Assembly (NCBI RefSeq): GCF_001048695.1
Contig: NZ_CVRB01000002.1
Span: forward strand, 558,001 to 622,000
Reading direction: 5' to 3'
From: Neobacillus massiliamazoniensis
Lineage (GTDB): Bacteria; Bacillota; Bacilli; Bacillales; Cytobacillaceae
DNA length: 64,000 bases
This document shows positions 44,211 to 52,631 of this stretch, piece after piece; position 1 is the first letter of the stretch; each line of letters starts with the position of its first letter. Both the position numbers and the translations under genes were made by a program. The notes beneath the pieces are model-generated. The model saw only the letters and a list, made by a program, of their open reading frames with translations. It made no database searches and was not told the origin of the DNA.

Positions 44211-44945
44211 ATGCAATCAATCGACCGAGCCATGCATATAATCCAAGCGCTGACAGGAAACGAAACGAAAAAGTGGTTTTCGATTACTGATTTATCAAAG
44301 GAATGTGACTTACCTGTTAGTACGATACATCGCCTTTTACAATCCATGAAAAAACATGGCCTTATACAGCAAGACCTCGAAACAAAGCTTTATTCGTTAG
44401 GGAATGCTTGGCTGGAATACGGCCTGCAGATGTATGATAGCTTCGATTTTGTCAGCTTAATTCGGCCTGAAATGGAAAAATTAATGCATGAAGTGGAAGA
44501 AAGTGTGTATTTTAGTAAATCGATTGGGCTGGAAGCTTTAGTGGTTGAGAGAATTGACTGTCCGCAAAATCCCATCCGCATCTATGACCAGCTTGGAATG
44601 AGAATCCCAATGAACATTGGAGCAGCCAATAAAGTGATGTTAGCCCATATGCCTCAAGGGGAAGCTTTAAAAATCATACAATCATTGGTACCTAAGGAGG
44701 AAACGGAGGAGTTTTTGCAACTATTAAGTAAGATTCGTCGAAAGGGCTACGCGGAAAGTCACGGGGAGAAAACACCAGGAACCTCATCCGTTGCCGCTCC
44801 TTTATTTAATAACAAAAACGAACTGATCGGTGCACTTAGCATCGGTTATGTCAATTTCAATATCACGGAAGATAGACAATACCTTTTAATCGAAAAAGTT
44901 ATGGAATACGGATTACGGATTTGTTCTAAATTGGGGAGTAAATAA
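44211..44945 (+). CDS. IclR-family transcriptional regulator
   Basis: 244 residues. Winged helix at 1-70 (RAMHIIQALTG; CDLPVSTIHRLLQSMKKHGLI) and an IclR effector domain (IGAANKVMLAHMP; HGEKTPGTSSVAAPLFN). AGGAG precedes the ATG. Divergent from the amidinotransferase-DDAH-permease-RocB genes and the likely controller of that cluster. Confidence 0.92.
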   Translation: MQSIDRAMHIIQALTGNETKKWFSITDLSKECDLPVSTIHRLLQSMKKHGLIQQDLETKLYSLGNAWLEYGLQMYDSFDFVSLIRPEMEKLMHEVEESVYFSKSIGLEALVVERIDCPQNPIRIYDQLGMRIPMNIGAANKVMLAHMPQGEALKIIQSLVPKEETEEFLQLLSKIRRKGYAESHGEKTPGTSSVAAPLFNNKNELIGALSIGYVNFNITEDRQYLLIEKVMEYGLRICSKLGSK

Positions 44946-45060
44946 GGCGTCTCATTCAACGCGATAAGACGGGCACCATTCGGAACGGAAAAATCCATGT
45001 GGAGACAAATCCGTTGATCCTCCCATTATCAGAAAATGTGATTGAACCAAAATAATCAAC

Positions 45061-45109
45061 AAAAAGCGAAAAGACCACAATAGCACGAATTTGTGGTCTT
45101 CGCTTTTTT
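45061..45109. terminator. Terminator after the IclR gene
   Basis: AAGCGAAAAGACCACAA pairs with TTGTGGTCTTCGCTT, followed by TTTTTT on the plus strand and by a T-run on the minus strand. Serves both converging units. Confidence 0.85.
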
Positions 45110-45114
45110 AAAGT

Positions 45115-45177
45115 GGTGTCAGGTACCAACACTGTCCACCCCACGAGCACAAATGTACACGAAAGGTGCCTGACACC
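45115..45177. repeat. Dispersed element, full copy with 13-bp terminal inverted repeats
   Basis: Begins GGTGTCAGGTACC and ends GGTGCCTGACACC, with ACTGTCCACC and ACAAATGTACACG inside. 63 bp. Confidence 0.72.
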
Positions 45178-45181
45178 ACAC

Positions 45182-45919
45182 CTAATTTACATATTCGATG
45201 TTTAGGCCGACTTTAGGTTGAACGGGTTGGCCGGATTCATCGGTAAGTTGAAGGTCTTTAGGAATTCGTAAGTAAAGGATGCTTACTCCATCATGGAATT
45301 CGGAATGGTGACTGAAGGAGTTGACTCCTGTAAATTGGTTGACGGAAAAGACGTTGGCTAGCTCTGAGAATTTTAATTCTCTTTGTTGTGGTTTCATTAT
45401 TCTTAACTGTCCATCGGTCAATTCCAGTTGAAGCGGTTTGAAATATTTTGTTAGATCCAATTGATTCATGCTTAACCTTGTGTGATAATACAAAGCATCA
45501 ATCTCACCATCGTTCGTATTTTTCCGTTCAACGAAAATATTGGAATTGCTTAACGCTTCATCTTCGCTGCTAATAGGAAGCTGTCGCTCATGGTACGTAA
45601 ACTTCCATTTCTCCACCAAAAACGCAGGATCAATTTTGTCAATTTCCCCCTTACTAGCTGCATTATATACAACACTATTTTCCTTATCTAGATTCTTGGT
45701 GCTTACCGTTTTCCAGTCCGATAAACCTTTACCAGGATTAATCAAATCTAGCGCCAAACATATTAACATGATGGCTAAATAGACACAGAAAATTTTGATA
45801 ACTCGTTTGCTGTATGAATACTTCCCTTTTTTATTTACTACCTTGTTGATCAAAGTCGAGACTAAATAGACGATTCCGATTAGGATGGCTAAAAAAAGAA
45901 CTGAATAGATACCGATCAT
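45182..45919 (-). CDS. Membrane-anchored protein of unknown function in an ABC operon
   Basis: 245 residues. Two N-terminal hydrophobic helices (IYSVLFLAILIGIVYLVSTLI and VIKIFCVYLAIMLICLALDL) and a soluble outer domain of about 180 residues. Family not recognised. Its start overlaps the stop of the preceding membrane-protein gene by 4 bp, so it is translated with the ABC genes and may be an accessory subunit. Confidence 0.78.
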   Translation of the reverse strand: MIGIYSVLFLAILIGIVYLVSTLINKVVNKKGKYSYSKRVIKIFCVYLAIMLICLALDLINPGKGLSDWKTVSTKNLDKENSVVYNAASKGEIDKIDPAFLVEKWKFTYHERQLPISSEDEALSNSNIFVERKNTNDGEIDALYYHTRLSMNQLDLTKYFKPLQLELTDGQLRIMKPQQRELKFSELANVFSVNQFTGVNSFSHHSEFHDGVSILYLRIPKDLQLTDESGQPVQPKVGLNIEYVN

Positions 45920-46671
45920 TGTCTGACCTCCATTCTATTCGACAATGTGAACGAACCAATTAGAAAAAGACCAGCAATGATGATGACTTTGATCATAAAT
46001 AAAGGTAGAGATGGTTCACTGAAGATTAATTGAAAGAAATACGCAACAACTCCATCCTTCCCTCTTACTACCCCATCAAAGTAAAGCGAACCAAGAAACA
46101 ATCCCGGAAGCAAACCAGCAAACACTTTATTTATTTGGACAAGTGTTCCGACAAAATACCCAATTGCACAAAATAAGAAGACATAAAAGGTAGTCGTAAA
46201 AATGCCCAATAGAAACTCAAACGGGGAGCCCACTATACTCACGCTTTTTACTAAAACACTATCCATCAAATAATACATGATGAGCTTTATCGGGAAGATC
46301 GACATCACGGCCGTCATTCCACCCGCAAAACTTACCGTTAGTAAAAATAGCAAATTGGAAAGATTGCTGCTTAACCGATTGGTCACAAACGGGAAATCGA
46401 TATTTCGATGTGCCTTTGTGGTAATGAGAATGGCCGTTATAAACCCCCAAAGCATCGTAAATCCAACCACTAAATCAGCTGAATAATAATGGACCTCTAT
46501 TTTTAAATTAGTACTGCTGCTCCCCATCATTCCCACACCATTAAGCGAAAATAAAATGGCGAGTAATTGAATGAAAATCAATGAGATAAAAACTTGAGTA
46601 TACGCCCTTAGCTTATAAACATACTGTTTTTTTACAATATCGATCATCCTAATCTTCTTTAAAGACATCAT
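45916..46671 (-). CDS. ABC transporter membrane subunit (YtrC-like position)
   Basis: 251 residues with six hydrophobic helices and no recognisable sugar or peptide permease motif. It resembles the permeases of GntR-linked ABC transporters such as the Ytr system of B. subtilis in size and position. Starts TTG 46674, ATG 46671 and ATG 46668 are possible; AAGGGGG is 5-8 nt upstream of the ATGs. Overlaps the ATPase gene by about 23 bp. Confidence 0.8.
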   Translation of the reverse strand: MMSLKKIRMIDIVKKQYVYKLRAYTQVFISLIFIQLLAILFSLNGVGMMGSSSTNLKIEVHYYSADLVVGFTMLWGFITAILITTKAHRNIDFPFVTNRLSSNLSNLLFLLTVSFAGGMTAVMSIFPIKLIMYYLMDSVLVKSVSIVGSPFEFLLGIFTTTFYVFLFCAIGYFVGTLVQINKVFAGLLPGLFLGSLYFDGVVRGKDGVVAYFFQLIFSEPSLPLFMIKVIIIAGLFLIGSFTLSNRMEVRQ

Positions 46672-47551
46672 CAATACCCCCTTTCGTTTTGCCAGTTAGA
46701 TAGACACAGAGATCACTGGCGTTTACCGGTGAAAGATTTACCCCACTAATAAGAGCAGCTTGCCGTTCAGATTCAGAAAGTTGATTCCTTACAACCACAT
46801 AGGAAGTGCCCTGCCCAATACTTTTTGAAAAAGTAACTTCCATGTTCTTGACCAAATCCTCAATAATGTCGCTTTTTCCTTGAAGTCCGATTGCCCATTC
46901 CTTTAAATCAGCAATAGACATATGAAGCAATTCTCGCCCATCCTTTAGGACCATTATATCCTCGAGTAAATCCTCAATCTCATTCAAATGATGGCTTGAT
47001 AGAATAATCGTACGCGGATGGCCAAGGTAATCCTTGAGCAAGGCACGATAAAAATCCTTTCTTACAGCAGCATCCATTCCAGTGGTTGGTTCGTCAAACA
47101 TCGTTAATGGACAGCGAGCAGCTAATCCAAAAATCGCACTAAACGTACTTTTCATTCCCATCGATAAACCGTCATAATACTGGTGGGGATTTAAGGAAAA
47201 ATAATCCAAGAGACGACTAGCTAACCCGGAATCCCAATTCTCATAAAAGCTCTCTCCTGCCTCTAAAATCTCCCGAAGGTTTAAGGCTATAGGGAAATTC
47301 ATTTGATTATGAATAAAGGTAAGATTTGCGGAAACAGCCAGATTATTAAATGGATGTTCGGAAAAAACCTTCATTTGACCCGAGGTTTCCTTCATATAAC
47401 CGGCAATGATTTTTAGCAGCGTTGTTTTCCCTGCACCATTTCGGCCAATCAAACCGGTAATTCTATTTTCTTCTATAGTTATAGATAGATTATTTAGCGC
47501 TCGTGTACTTCCAAATGCTTTGGTCAACCCCTTGCATTCAATCACACTCAT
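46649..47551 (-). CDS. ABC transporter ATP-binding protein, YtrB-like
   Basis: 300 residues. Walker A GRNGAGKTT, Walker B LTMFDEPTTGMDA and switch SSHHLNEIEDL are intact. The signature motif reads LSMGMKS instead of LSGGQ, as in other GntR-linked ATPases of this group. About 80 residues follow the nucleotide-binding domain. Overlaps the GntR gene by 4 bp. Such systems respond to cell-wall-acting antibiotics in B. subtilis; whether this one does is unknown. Confidence 0.9.
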   Translation of the reverse strand: MSVIECKGLTKAFGSTRALNNLSITIEENRITGLIGRNGAGKTTLLKIIAGYMKETSGQMKVFSEHPFNNLAVSANLTFIHNQMNFPIALNLREILEAGESFYENWDSGLASRLLDYFSLNPHQYYDGLSMGMKSTFSAIFGLAARCPLTMFDEPTTGMDAAVRKDFYRALLKDYLGHPRTIILSSHHLNEIEDLLEDIMVLKDGRELLHMSIADLKEWAIGLQGKSDIIEDLVKNMEVTFSKSIGQGTSYVVVRNQLSESERQAALISGVNLSPVNASDLCVYLTGKTKGGIDDVFKED

Positions 47552-47928
47552 TCCTCCGCCTCCCCTATGTTTACTGTATTAATCATTTCAATTAGCTCAT
47601 CCCGACTTACACACAGCCGCTCAGCTTCTAAAACTATTTCCGTTACTAATCGAGCTAATGTTTGATTTTTCCGTCTATTCAGGATTCTTTCTTTTGCATT
47701 CCCTACTACAAACATTCCAAGACCTCGCTTCTTATAGAGAATTTCTTCATCTGCCAAAATATTGAGGCCCTTAGCTGCCGTAGCTGGATTAATATTAAAA
47801 ATTTCTGCCAGTTGATACTGGGAGTAGATTTTTTGCTCACTTTCAAAATTTCCATTTAGAATCTCATTCTCTAGCCATTCCGATATTTGCACATAAATCG
47901 GCTTTGTTCCGTCCAGATTAAGAGTCAA
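47548..47928 (-). CDS. GntR-family regulator, YtrA subfamily
   Basis: 126 residues: winged helix at 1-75 (PIYVQISEWLENEILNGNF; YSQYQLAEIFNINPATAAKGLNIL) and the short YtrA-type tail without a large effector domain. TTG at 47928 has GGAGG 7 nt upstream and the open frame above it lies across the operator. First gene of the GntR-ABC operon and probably its autoregulator. Confidence 0.88.
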   Translation of the reverse strand: MTLNLDGTKPIYVQISEWLENEILNGNFESEQKIYSQYQLAEIFNINPATAAKGLNILADEEILYKKRGLGMFVVGNAKERILNRRKNQTLARLVTEIVLEAERLCVSRDELIEMINTVNIGEAEE

Positions 47929-47951
47929 GCTTTCTCCTCCTTTCATGAATA

Positions 47952-47979
47952 GTGCATTACTGTTGTAATGTAGTATACT
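47952..47979. promoter_or_regulatory. Candidate YtrA-type operator
   Basis: CATTAC-TGTT-GTAATG is a perfect inverted repeat, followed by the palindrome AGTATACT. Directly upstream of the GntR gene. Confidence 0.6.
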
Positions 47980-48043
47980 ATAATTGGTAATTATTTTCAA
48001 TATATTTGGATATTTTTCCATTGTTGTATTTTTATATATAAAC

Positions 48044-48077
48044 AAAAAAATCGGCCAGAAGGATTTCTTGGCCGATT
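48044..48077 (-). terminator. Terminator of the DUF488 gene
   Basis: AATCGGCCA pairs with TGGCCGATT; on the minus strand it ends in seven T. Confidence 0.85.
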
Positions 48078-48448
48078 CAATATGGGTTCATTCTTCGTTT
48101 GATTTCTTCTTCTAAAACTCGTGCATGATTATGTACGGGATCCTTTGCTCCATATAAGAGAGTTACATTCTCCCTTGAAGCAATTTCAATAATTTGCTCG
48201 ACAGCGAGTGATTGCTTCTCATTTGTTTGAAGTTCATCAAGGTATCTGGCACGAAACTCCTCAAACAATTCCGGCTTATGACAAAACCATTTACGAAGCT
48301 CATTGCTAGGGGTAGCATCTTTTAACCAGAGCGACAACCTAGCGCCCTCTTTGGAAATCCCCCGAGGCCACAAACGGTCAATCAAAATCCGGTACCCATC
48401 CGCCTCATCATATGGTTCATATACTCTCTTAAGAAAAATCCTATTCAT
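48077..48448 (-). CDS. DUF488 family protein
   Basis: 123 residues. FLKRVYEPYDEADGYRILIDRLWPRG and WFCHKPELFEEFRARY are the DUF488 hallmarks. Function unknown. ATG at 48448 has GGAGG upstream; the frame above it crosses the dispersed repeat. Monocistronic. Confidence 0.88.
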   Translation of the reverse strand: MNRIFLKRVYEPYDEADGYRILIDRLWPRGISKEGARLSLWLKDATPSNELRKWFCHKPELFEEFRARYLDELQTNEKQSLAVEQIIEIASRENVTLLYGAKDPVHNHARVLEEEIKRRMNPY

Positions 48449-48466
48449 GTTATACCTCCATGAAGT

Positions 48467-48494
48467 GGTGCCTGACACCAAGATGTCAGGCACC
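48467..48494. repeat. Dispersed motif, two ends fused
   Basis: GGTGCCTGACACC followed after a few bases by ATGTCAGGCACC: the two terminal motifs of the dispersed element placed back to back, without the middle part. Confidence 0.65.
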
Positions 48495-48517
48495 ATGGGG
48501 AATGCATCAAAAGCTTT

Positions 48518-49900
48518 TTATGCTTCTATTACGTTTGGCTGTTGGTAAACTTCTTTTTCGAATTCACCGGTTATTTTGCTTGTTAGTATGCCCGCAGTCA
48601 TGCTTCCACTTACGTTGAGGGCTGTACGGCCCATGTCAATTAAAGGCTCAACAGAGATTAATAGTCCGACAATGGCAATTGGCAGGTTTAGAATGGATAA
48701 GACGATTAAGGCTGCAAATGTTGCTCCTCCACCCACACCTGCGACACCAAATGAACTAATTGTCACGACAAGAATAAGGGAGATGATGAACGATGGACTT
48801 GCCGGATTTATCCCCGCAGATGGAGCAACCATGATGGCCAGCATTGCCGGATAGATACCGGCACATCCATTTTGACCGATGGAAAGTCCAAAGGAGGCTG
48901 CAAAGTTCGCAATCCCTTCAGATACTCCAAAGTCCTTTGTTTGCGTTTTAATATTCAACGGCAGCGTTCCTGCACTTGTCCGTGAAGTAAAAGCAAATGT
49001 TAAAGTTGGCAAGGCTTTTTTCACATAATTAACAGGGCTCAATTTTGCAAGCGTCAATAATAGCAAGTGAACAATAAACATGATAATAAGTGCTACATAG
49101 GACGCAACGACAAACTTACCTAATTTTGCAATCGCGGTATAATCACTTGTCGCCATCACCTTTGTAATAATGGCAAGAATGCCATAAGGGGTAAGGCGTA
49201 GAATCAACGTGACAACCCGCATGATGATCGAGTAAAATGTATCAATTATTTTTGCAAAAAACTCCCCACTTTCAGGGTCCTTACGTTTAACACCCAGGTA
49301 GGCAATCCCGATAAAGGCTGCAAAAATGACCACTGCAATCGTGGATGTTGGGCGGGCACCTGTTAAATCCTGAAATGGATTGCTCGGGATAAGCTGGATG
49401 ATTTGCTGTGGAATCGTCATACCTTTAACAGTTACTATTGTATCTTTTAACTGTGCATTACGCGCTGTTTCGGCAACACCTGAAGTTAAATGAATCCCAT
49501 CAAGACCAAATCCTAAGGCCGAGCCAATTCCAATTGCCGCAGATACAGCAGTTGTTCCAAGGAGTATACCGATGACTAAGAAACTGATTTTTCCGATGTT
49601 TTTAGTCAACTTTAATTTTGTAAAAGCTCCAACGATCGAAATGAAAACGAGTGGCATAACTACCATTTGTAATAGTTTAACATACCCAGTCCCAACAACG
49701 TTAAACCAATCGATTGAAGTTACGGTTACTTTTGAAGTAGTTCCGTAGATTTGATGAATAATAAAGCCATAGACAATACCAATGCCCAATGCTATAAAAA
49801 CACGTTTTGAAAAGGACAAATGCTTTCTTTGCATGAAGAACAAACCTACAATAAGCAAAAGAAAAACAGCAATATTCACGATAATTAGGACACTTTCCAT
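48518..49900 (-). CDS. tcyP: L-cystine sodium/proton symporter, TcyP-like
   Basis: 460 residues, matching TcyP length. A dicarboxylate/amino-acid:cation symporter fold with FAFTSRTSAGTLPLNI, FAASFGLSIGQNGCAGIYPAMLA, VAGVGGGATFAALIVLS and ISVEPLIDMGRTALNVSGSMTAG, nearly as in B. subtilis TcyP. It imports cystine for sulfur supply. ATG at 49900 has GGGGG 6 nt upstream. Monocistronic. Confidence 0.93.
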   Translation of the reverse strand: MESVLIIVNIAVFLLLIVGLFFMQRKHLSFSKRVFIALGIGIVYGFIIHQIYGTTSKVTVTSIDWFNVVGTGYVKLLQMVVMPLVFISIVGAFTKLKLTKNIGKISFLVIGILLGTTAVSAAIGIGSALGFGLDGIHLTSGVAETARNAQLKDTIVTVKGMTIPQQIIQLIPSNPFQDLTGARPTSTIAVVIFAAFIGIAYLGVKRKDPESGEFFAKIIDTFYSIIMRVVTLILRLTPYGILAIITKVMATSDYTAIAKLGKFVVASYVALIIMFIVHLLLLTLAKLSPVNYVKKALPTLTFAFTSRTSAGTLPLNIKTQTKDFGVSEGIANFAASFGLSIGQNGCAGIYPAMLAIMVAPSAGINPASPSFIISLILVVTISSFGVAGVGGGATFAALIVLSILNLPIAIVGLLISVEPLIDMGRTALNVSGSMTAGILTSKITGEFEKEVYQQPNVIEA

Positions 49901-49985
49901 CGTATTCCCCCTATTCATATTATTGAGAAAATTCTAATACATTAATTCCAATCAGTCAAGTCGGATTTTTTAAAAATTTTCAAAT

Positions 49986-50055
49986 GGTGTCAGGCACCAA
50001 ACCAGTTCACTGTCCACCCTACAAGGACAAATGTCCACGGGCGGTGCCTGACACC
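49986..50055. repeat. Dispersed element, best full copy
   Basis: 70 bp. Begins GGTGTCAGGCACC and ends with its exact inverse complement GGTGCCTGACACC; contains ACTGTCCACC and ACAAATGTCCACGG. Confidence 0.78.
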
Positions 50056-50076
50056 ACATTTGAAGTTTTTAATACG

Positions 50077-50108
50077 AAAAAGGCTGGTGCCTAACGCACT
50101 AGCCTTTT
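50077..50108 (-). terminator. Terminator of the glycerate kinase gene
   Basis: AAAAGGCTGGTGC pairs with GCACTAGCCTTTT. Confidence 0.78.
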
Positions 50109-50131
50109 GACTTTTTAAATTTATTAGGGGT

Positions 50132-51274
50132 CTACCGGATTTCTTTTCCTACCTTAAGCGCCTGCATGAAACGGAATGCTGATTTTTCAAGCAGGCTTTC
50201 GGCATTGGTTATGGCCTCTTCTAGCAGCATCGGTGCATCAACGATCGGTGCTGTTAGGGAAATTCCTTCTGCTTCTAATTTTTCTAAATCACCTTCAATC
50301 GCTCCAGCAAAGGCAGCGCATGGGATTCCATATTTCCTTGCCATATTTCCAATCCCAATAGGAACCTTCCCAAATAACGATGAAGCGTCAATTCTACCTT
50401 CTCCCGTTATGACAATCGAAGCTTCTTTAATTTTTTCTTCCAAATTACTCAATTCTGCGATGAGAGAAAAGCCGCCCTTCATCTCGACTTGAAGAAACGA
50501 CCTTAGAGCAAATCCTAATCCCCCCGCAGCACCGCTGCCACTTCGCTCCTTTTCGTCTCTGCCAATACTCCTCTCAACAACATCCGCAAAATTAGCCATC
50601 CAGCGTTCGTATTGCGGAAATTCCTCTTCTTTTACCCCTTTTTGTTTACCGAAAACCGCAATCGCCCCTGTTTCCCCTAACAACGGGTTAGTAACATCTG
50701 ACATCACGGTGATTTTAGTGGAATTTAACCTTGGATCAAGTCCGCTTATGTCGATCTCTTTTATAAATTTAGTTGCTCTGCCGTTTCCTTCGACAGTATT
50801 TCTGTTTCCATCATAAAACTGAATCCCAAGTGCTTGGAAAAAACCAATTCCCGCATCAACCGTCGCGCTGCCGCCTATTCCAATTATTAAATGCTCCGGT
50901 TCATAGTCTAAAGCATATTTTACTAACTCTCCTGTTCCATATGTAGTGGCTACTAAAGGATTTAATTCCTCTCTCGATAATAAAGGAAGACCAGAAGCAG
51001 CAGCCGTCTCTACTATCGCCATTTTTCGGTCCTCAATCCAGCCAAATGATGCGTCAATTAGTCTTCCTAATGGATCATGTACCCTTTTATAAATTTTCTC
51101 TCCGTCAAACACGGCTAAAACAGCATCTATTGTTCCTTCACCACCATCTGCTAGCGGTATACTCGTACAATCTGCTTGCGGAAAGACCTTTTTAATGCCG
51201 GAACATATCGCGTTTGCGGCTTGGACACTAGTTAACGACCCTTTAAAGGAATCTGGTGCTATCACGATCTTCAA
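50132..51274 (-). CDS. glxK: Glycerate kinase, GlxK/GarK type
   Basis: 380 residues, the usual length. KIVIAPDSFKGSLTSVQAA, PLADGGEGTIDAV, GIGGSATVDAGIG and GEGRIDASSLFGKVPIGI are class signatures. It phosphorylates D-glycerate to a phosphoglycerate, linking glycolate/glyoxylate or sugar-acid breakdown to glycolysis. TTG at 51274 is preferred because GGAGG is 7 nt upstream, whereas the ATG at 51280 touches it. The promoter region borders a tandem repeat array. Confidence 0.93.
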   Translation of the reverse strand: MKIVIAPDSFKGSLTSVQAANAICSGIKKVFPQADCTSIPLADGGEGTIDAVLAVFDGEKIYKRVHDPLGRLIDASFGWIEDRKMAIVETAAASGLPLLSREELNPLVATTYGTGELVKYALDYEPEHLIIGIGGSATVDAGIGFFQALGIQFYDGNRNTVEGNGRATKFIKEIDISGLDPRLNSTKITVMSDVTNPLLGETGAIAVFGKQKGVKEEEFPQYERWMANFADVVERSIGRDEKERSGSGAAGGLGFALRSFLQVEMKGGFSLIAELSNLEEKIKEASIVITGEGRIDASSLFGKVPIGIGNMARKYGIPCAAFAGAIEGDLEKLEAEGISLTAPIVDAPMLLEEAITNAESLLEKSAFRFMQALKVGKEIR

Positions 51275-51387
51275 TTTCATACCTCCAAGTCCAGGTCATT
51301 TTATCGACTATCCTGCTGATTTCTTCGGAAAAGAAAAGGGATACTTCCCTTAACTGGATGATATCCCTATTTTTATTTGTTGTTAAG

Positions 51388-51743
51388 TTTACGTAACCGA
51401 TATCATTCATTTTTCCTGAAGCCAGGAACGTAAAGTAATTTACCTGACCGAAATCATTCATTTTCCCCATAACCGGGCACGTAAAAACGATTTACGTGAC
51501 CAACTTCATTCATTTTTCCCGAGAACGGGCACGTAAAACGATTTACGTGACCCAAATCATTCATTTTCCCTAAGGACGGGCACGTAAAACGATTTACGTG
51601 ACAAATTTCATTCATTTTTCCCGAGAACGGGCACGTAAAACGATTTACGTGACCAACTTCATTCATTTTTCCCGAGAACGGACACGTAAAACGATTTACG
51701 TGACCAATTTCATTTATTTCCCCCAAAGTCGGGCACGAACTGA
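51388..51743. repeat. Tandem array of seven 51-bp hairpin units
   Basis: Seven consecutive units of about 51 bp (356 bp in all). Each central unit has CACGTAAA-ACGA-TTTACGTG, a perfect 8-bp stem, plus a TTCATTCATTTTTCCC block. The inner units differ at only a few bases; the outer ones are more worn. The unit length is a multiple of three and one minus-strand frame stays open with a 17-residue repeat, but there is no credible start. Confidence 0.88.
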
Positions 51744-51769
51744 TCAACAGGGCATCTAGCCTTCACTAT

Positions 51770-52315
51770 CTATAAACCAATATCTTTTTTCCCCGACTTA
51801 TGGTAATTTTTTCGTAATATAATAATGTAGTAGAGAACATAATAGGCGAACATAATGAGTATCAGTCCTGATCCCCAGGAGTTTCCAATGGCATAGTTCA
51901 TATTTTGAACATCACCTGATTGCCCTGCTTGAAAACCTCCTGATTGTCCCAATAAGTACATTTGGTAGATACGATAGATGATCCTACCTATAAATAGAAA
52001 GGTAACAAAGCTGCCAATCATGGTACTCGGGCGATAATACCAATGGCCTTCGCGCTGTTCGAATTGCGTCATCGTTCCACTGTAATATGCAAGAATAATT
52101 CCAATAAGAATTCCAACAACATCAGAGATGAGACTTATAGGGTGCATGGCCCCTGTAACGAAAAATAGCAGCCCAATGATAAGGAAAATAGTAATCCTGG
52201 TCATCATTTTTCTTGATTTTAATGGCTGCCAACCAATATTTCTACGAATCCGCCTATAGATCATAAACACAATAAGAACCCCAATAATTATAACCGTGTC
52301 AAGATGTTGGTTCAT
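51770..52315 (-). CDS. Multi-helix membrane protein (DUF1453/CcdC-like)
   Basis: 181 residues with about five hydrophobic helices. The pattern FMIYRRIRRNIGWQPLKSRKMMTRITIF followed by three helices resembles the CcdC/DUF1453 group, but the likeness is only partial. Function unknown. ATG at 52315 has GGAGGGG 5 nt upstream. Confidence 0.72.
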   Translation of the reverse strand: MNQHLDTVIIIGVLIVFMIYRRIRRNIGWQPLKSRKMMTRITIFLIIGLLFFVTGAMHPISLISDVVGILIGIILAYYSGTMTQFEQREGHWYYRPSTMIGSFVTFLFIGRIIYRIYQMYLLGQSGGFQAGQSGDVQNMNYAIGNSWGSGLILIMFAYYVLYYIIILRKNYHKSGKKDIGL

Positions 52316-52507
52316 TAATTCCCCTCCCATTCAAATATAATGATGAAACCATTCACCTGGCCCTGAGCCATTTGCGAACCTCCCACTTACATTGACCCCT
52401 TAAATAAAATATTTGAAAACCCGATTCCAGATTCCCCCTCGTTAACAAAAAAATATTCACAACTAAATAAAATTCTACACATATAGTTGGAACCCTTTAA
52501 TAAATAT

Positions 52508-52560
52508 GGTGCCAGGCACCACAAAAACATAAACGTACACAGGGGGACCAAATGTAGATT
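52508..52560. repeat. Dispersed element, worn copy
   Basis: Begins GGTGCCAGGCACC, then ACAAAAACAT and ACCAAATGT-like blocks; the right end is lost. The surrounding intergenic DNA (52316-52507) holds nothing else I recognise. Confidence 0.5.
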
Positions 52561-52564
52561 AAAA

Positions 52565-52615
52565 ATAAAAAACTGCCCCAAAAGAGTCGTCATTCAACGA
52601 ACTTTTGAGTCAGTC
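52565..52615 (-). terminator. Terminator of the mgl operon
   Basis: On the minus strand ACTCAAAAGTTCGT pairs with ACGACTCTTTTG and the hairpin ends in TTTTTTATTTTT. Confidence 0.8.
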
Positions 52616-52631
52616 TCATAGGCAATTCTTA

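Noticed and set aside
44955-45054. Possible tail of a degraded gene after the IclR gene
   Set aside because: About 33 codons read smoothly to a stop, but a stop lies just upstream and no family is recognisable; evidence too thin to list.
51388-51743. CRISPR array
   Set aside because: Units are contiguous and nearly identical over their full 51 bp; there are no unique spacers and no cas genes nearby.
51454-51747. Protein-coding gene with a 17-residue repeat
   Set aside because: The open frame results from the unit length being a multiple of three. There is no proper ribosome-binding site, and Cys/His/Phe-rich repeats follow the hairpin sequence rather than a protein pattern.
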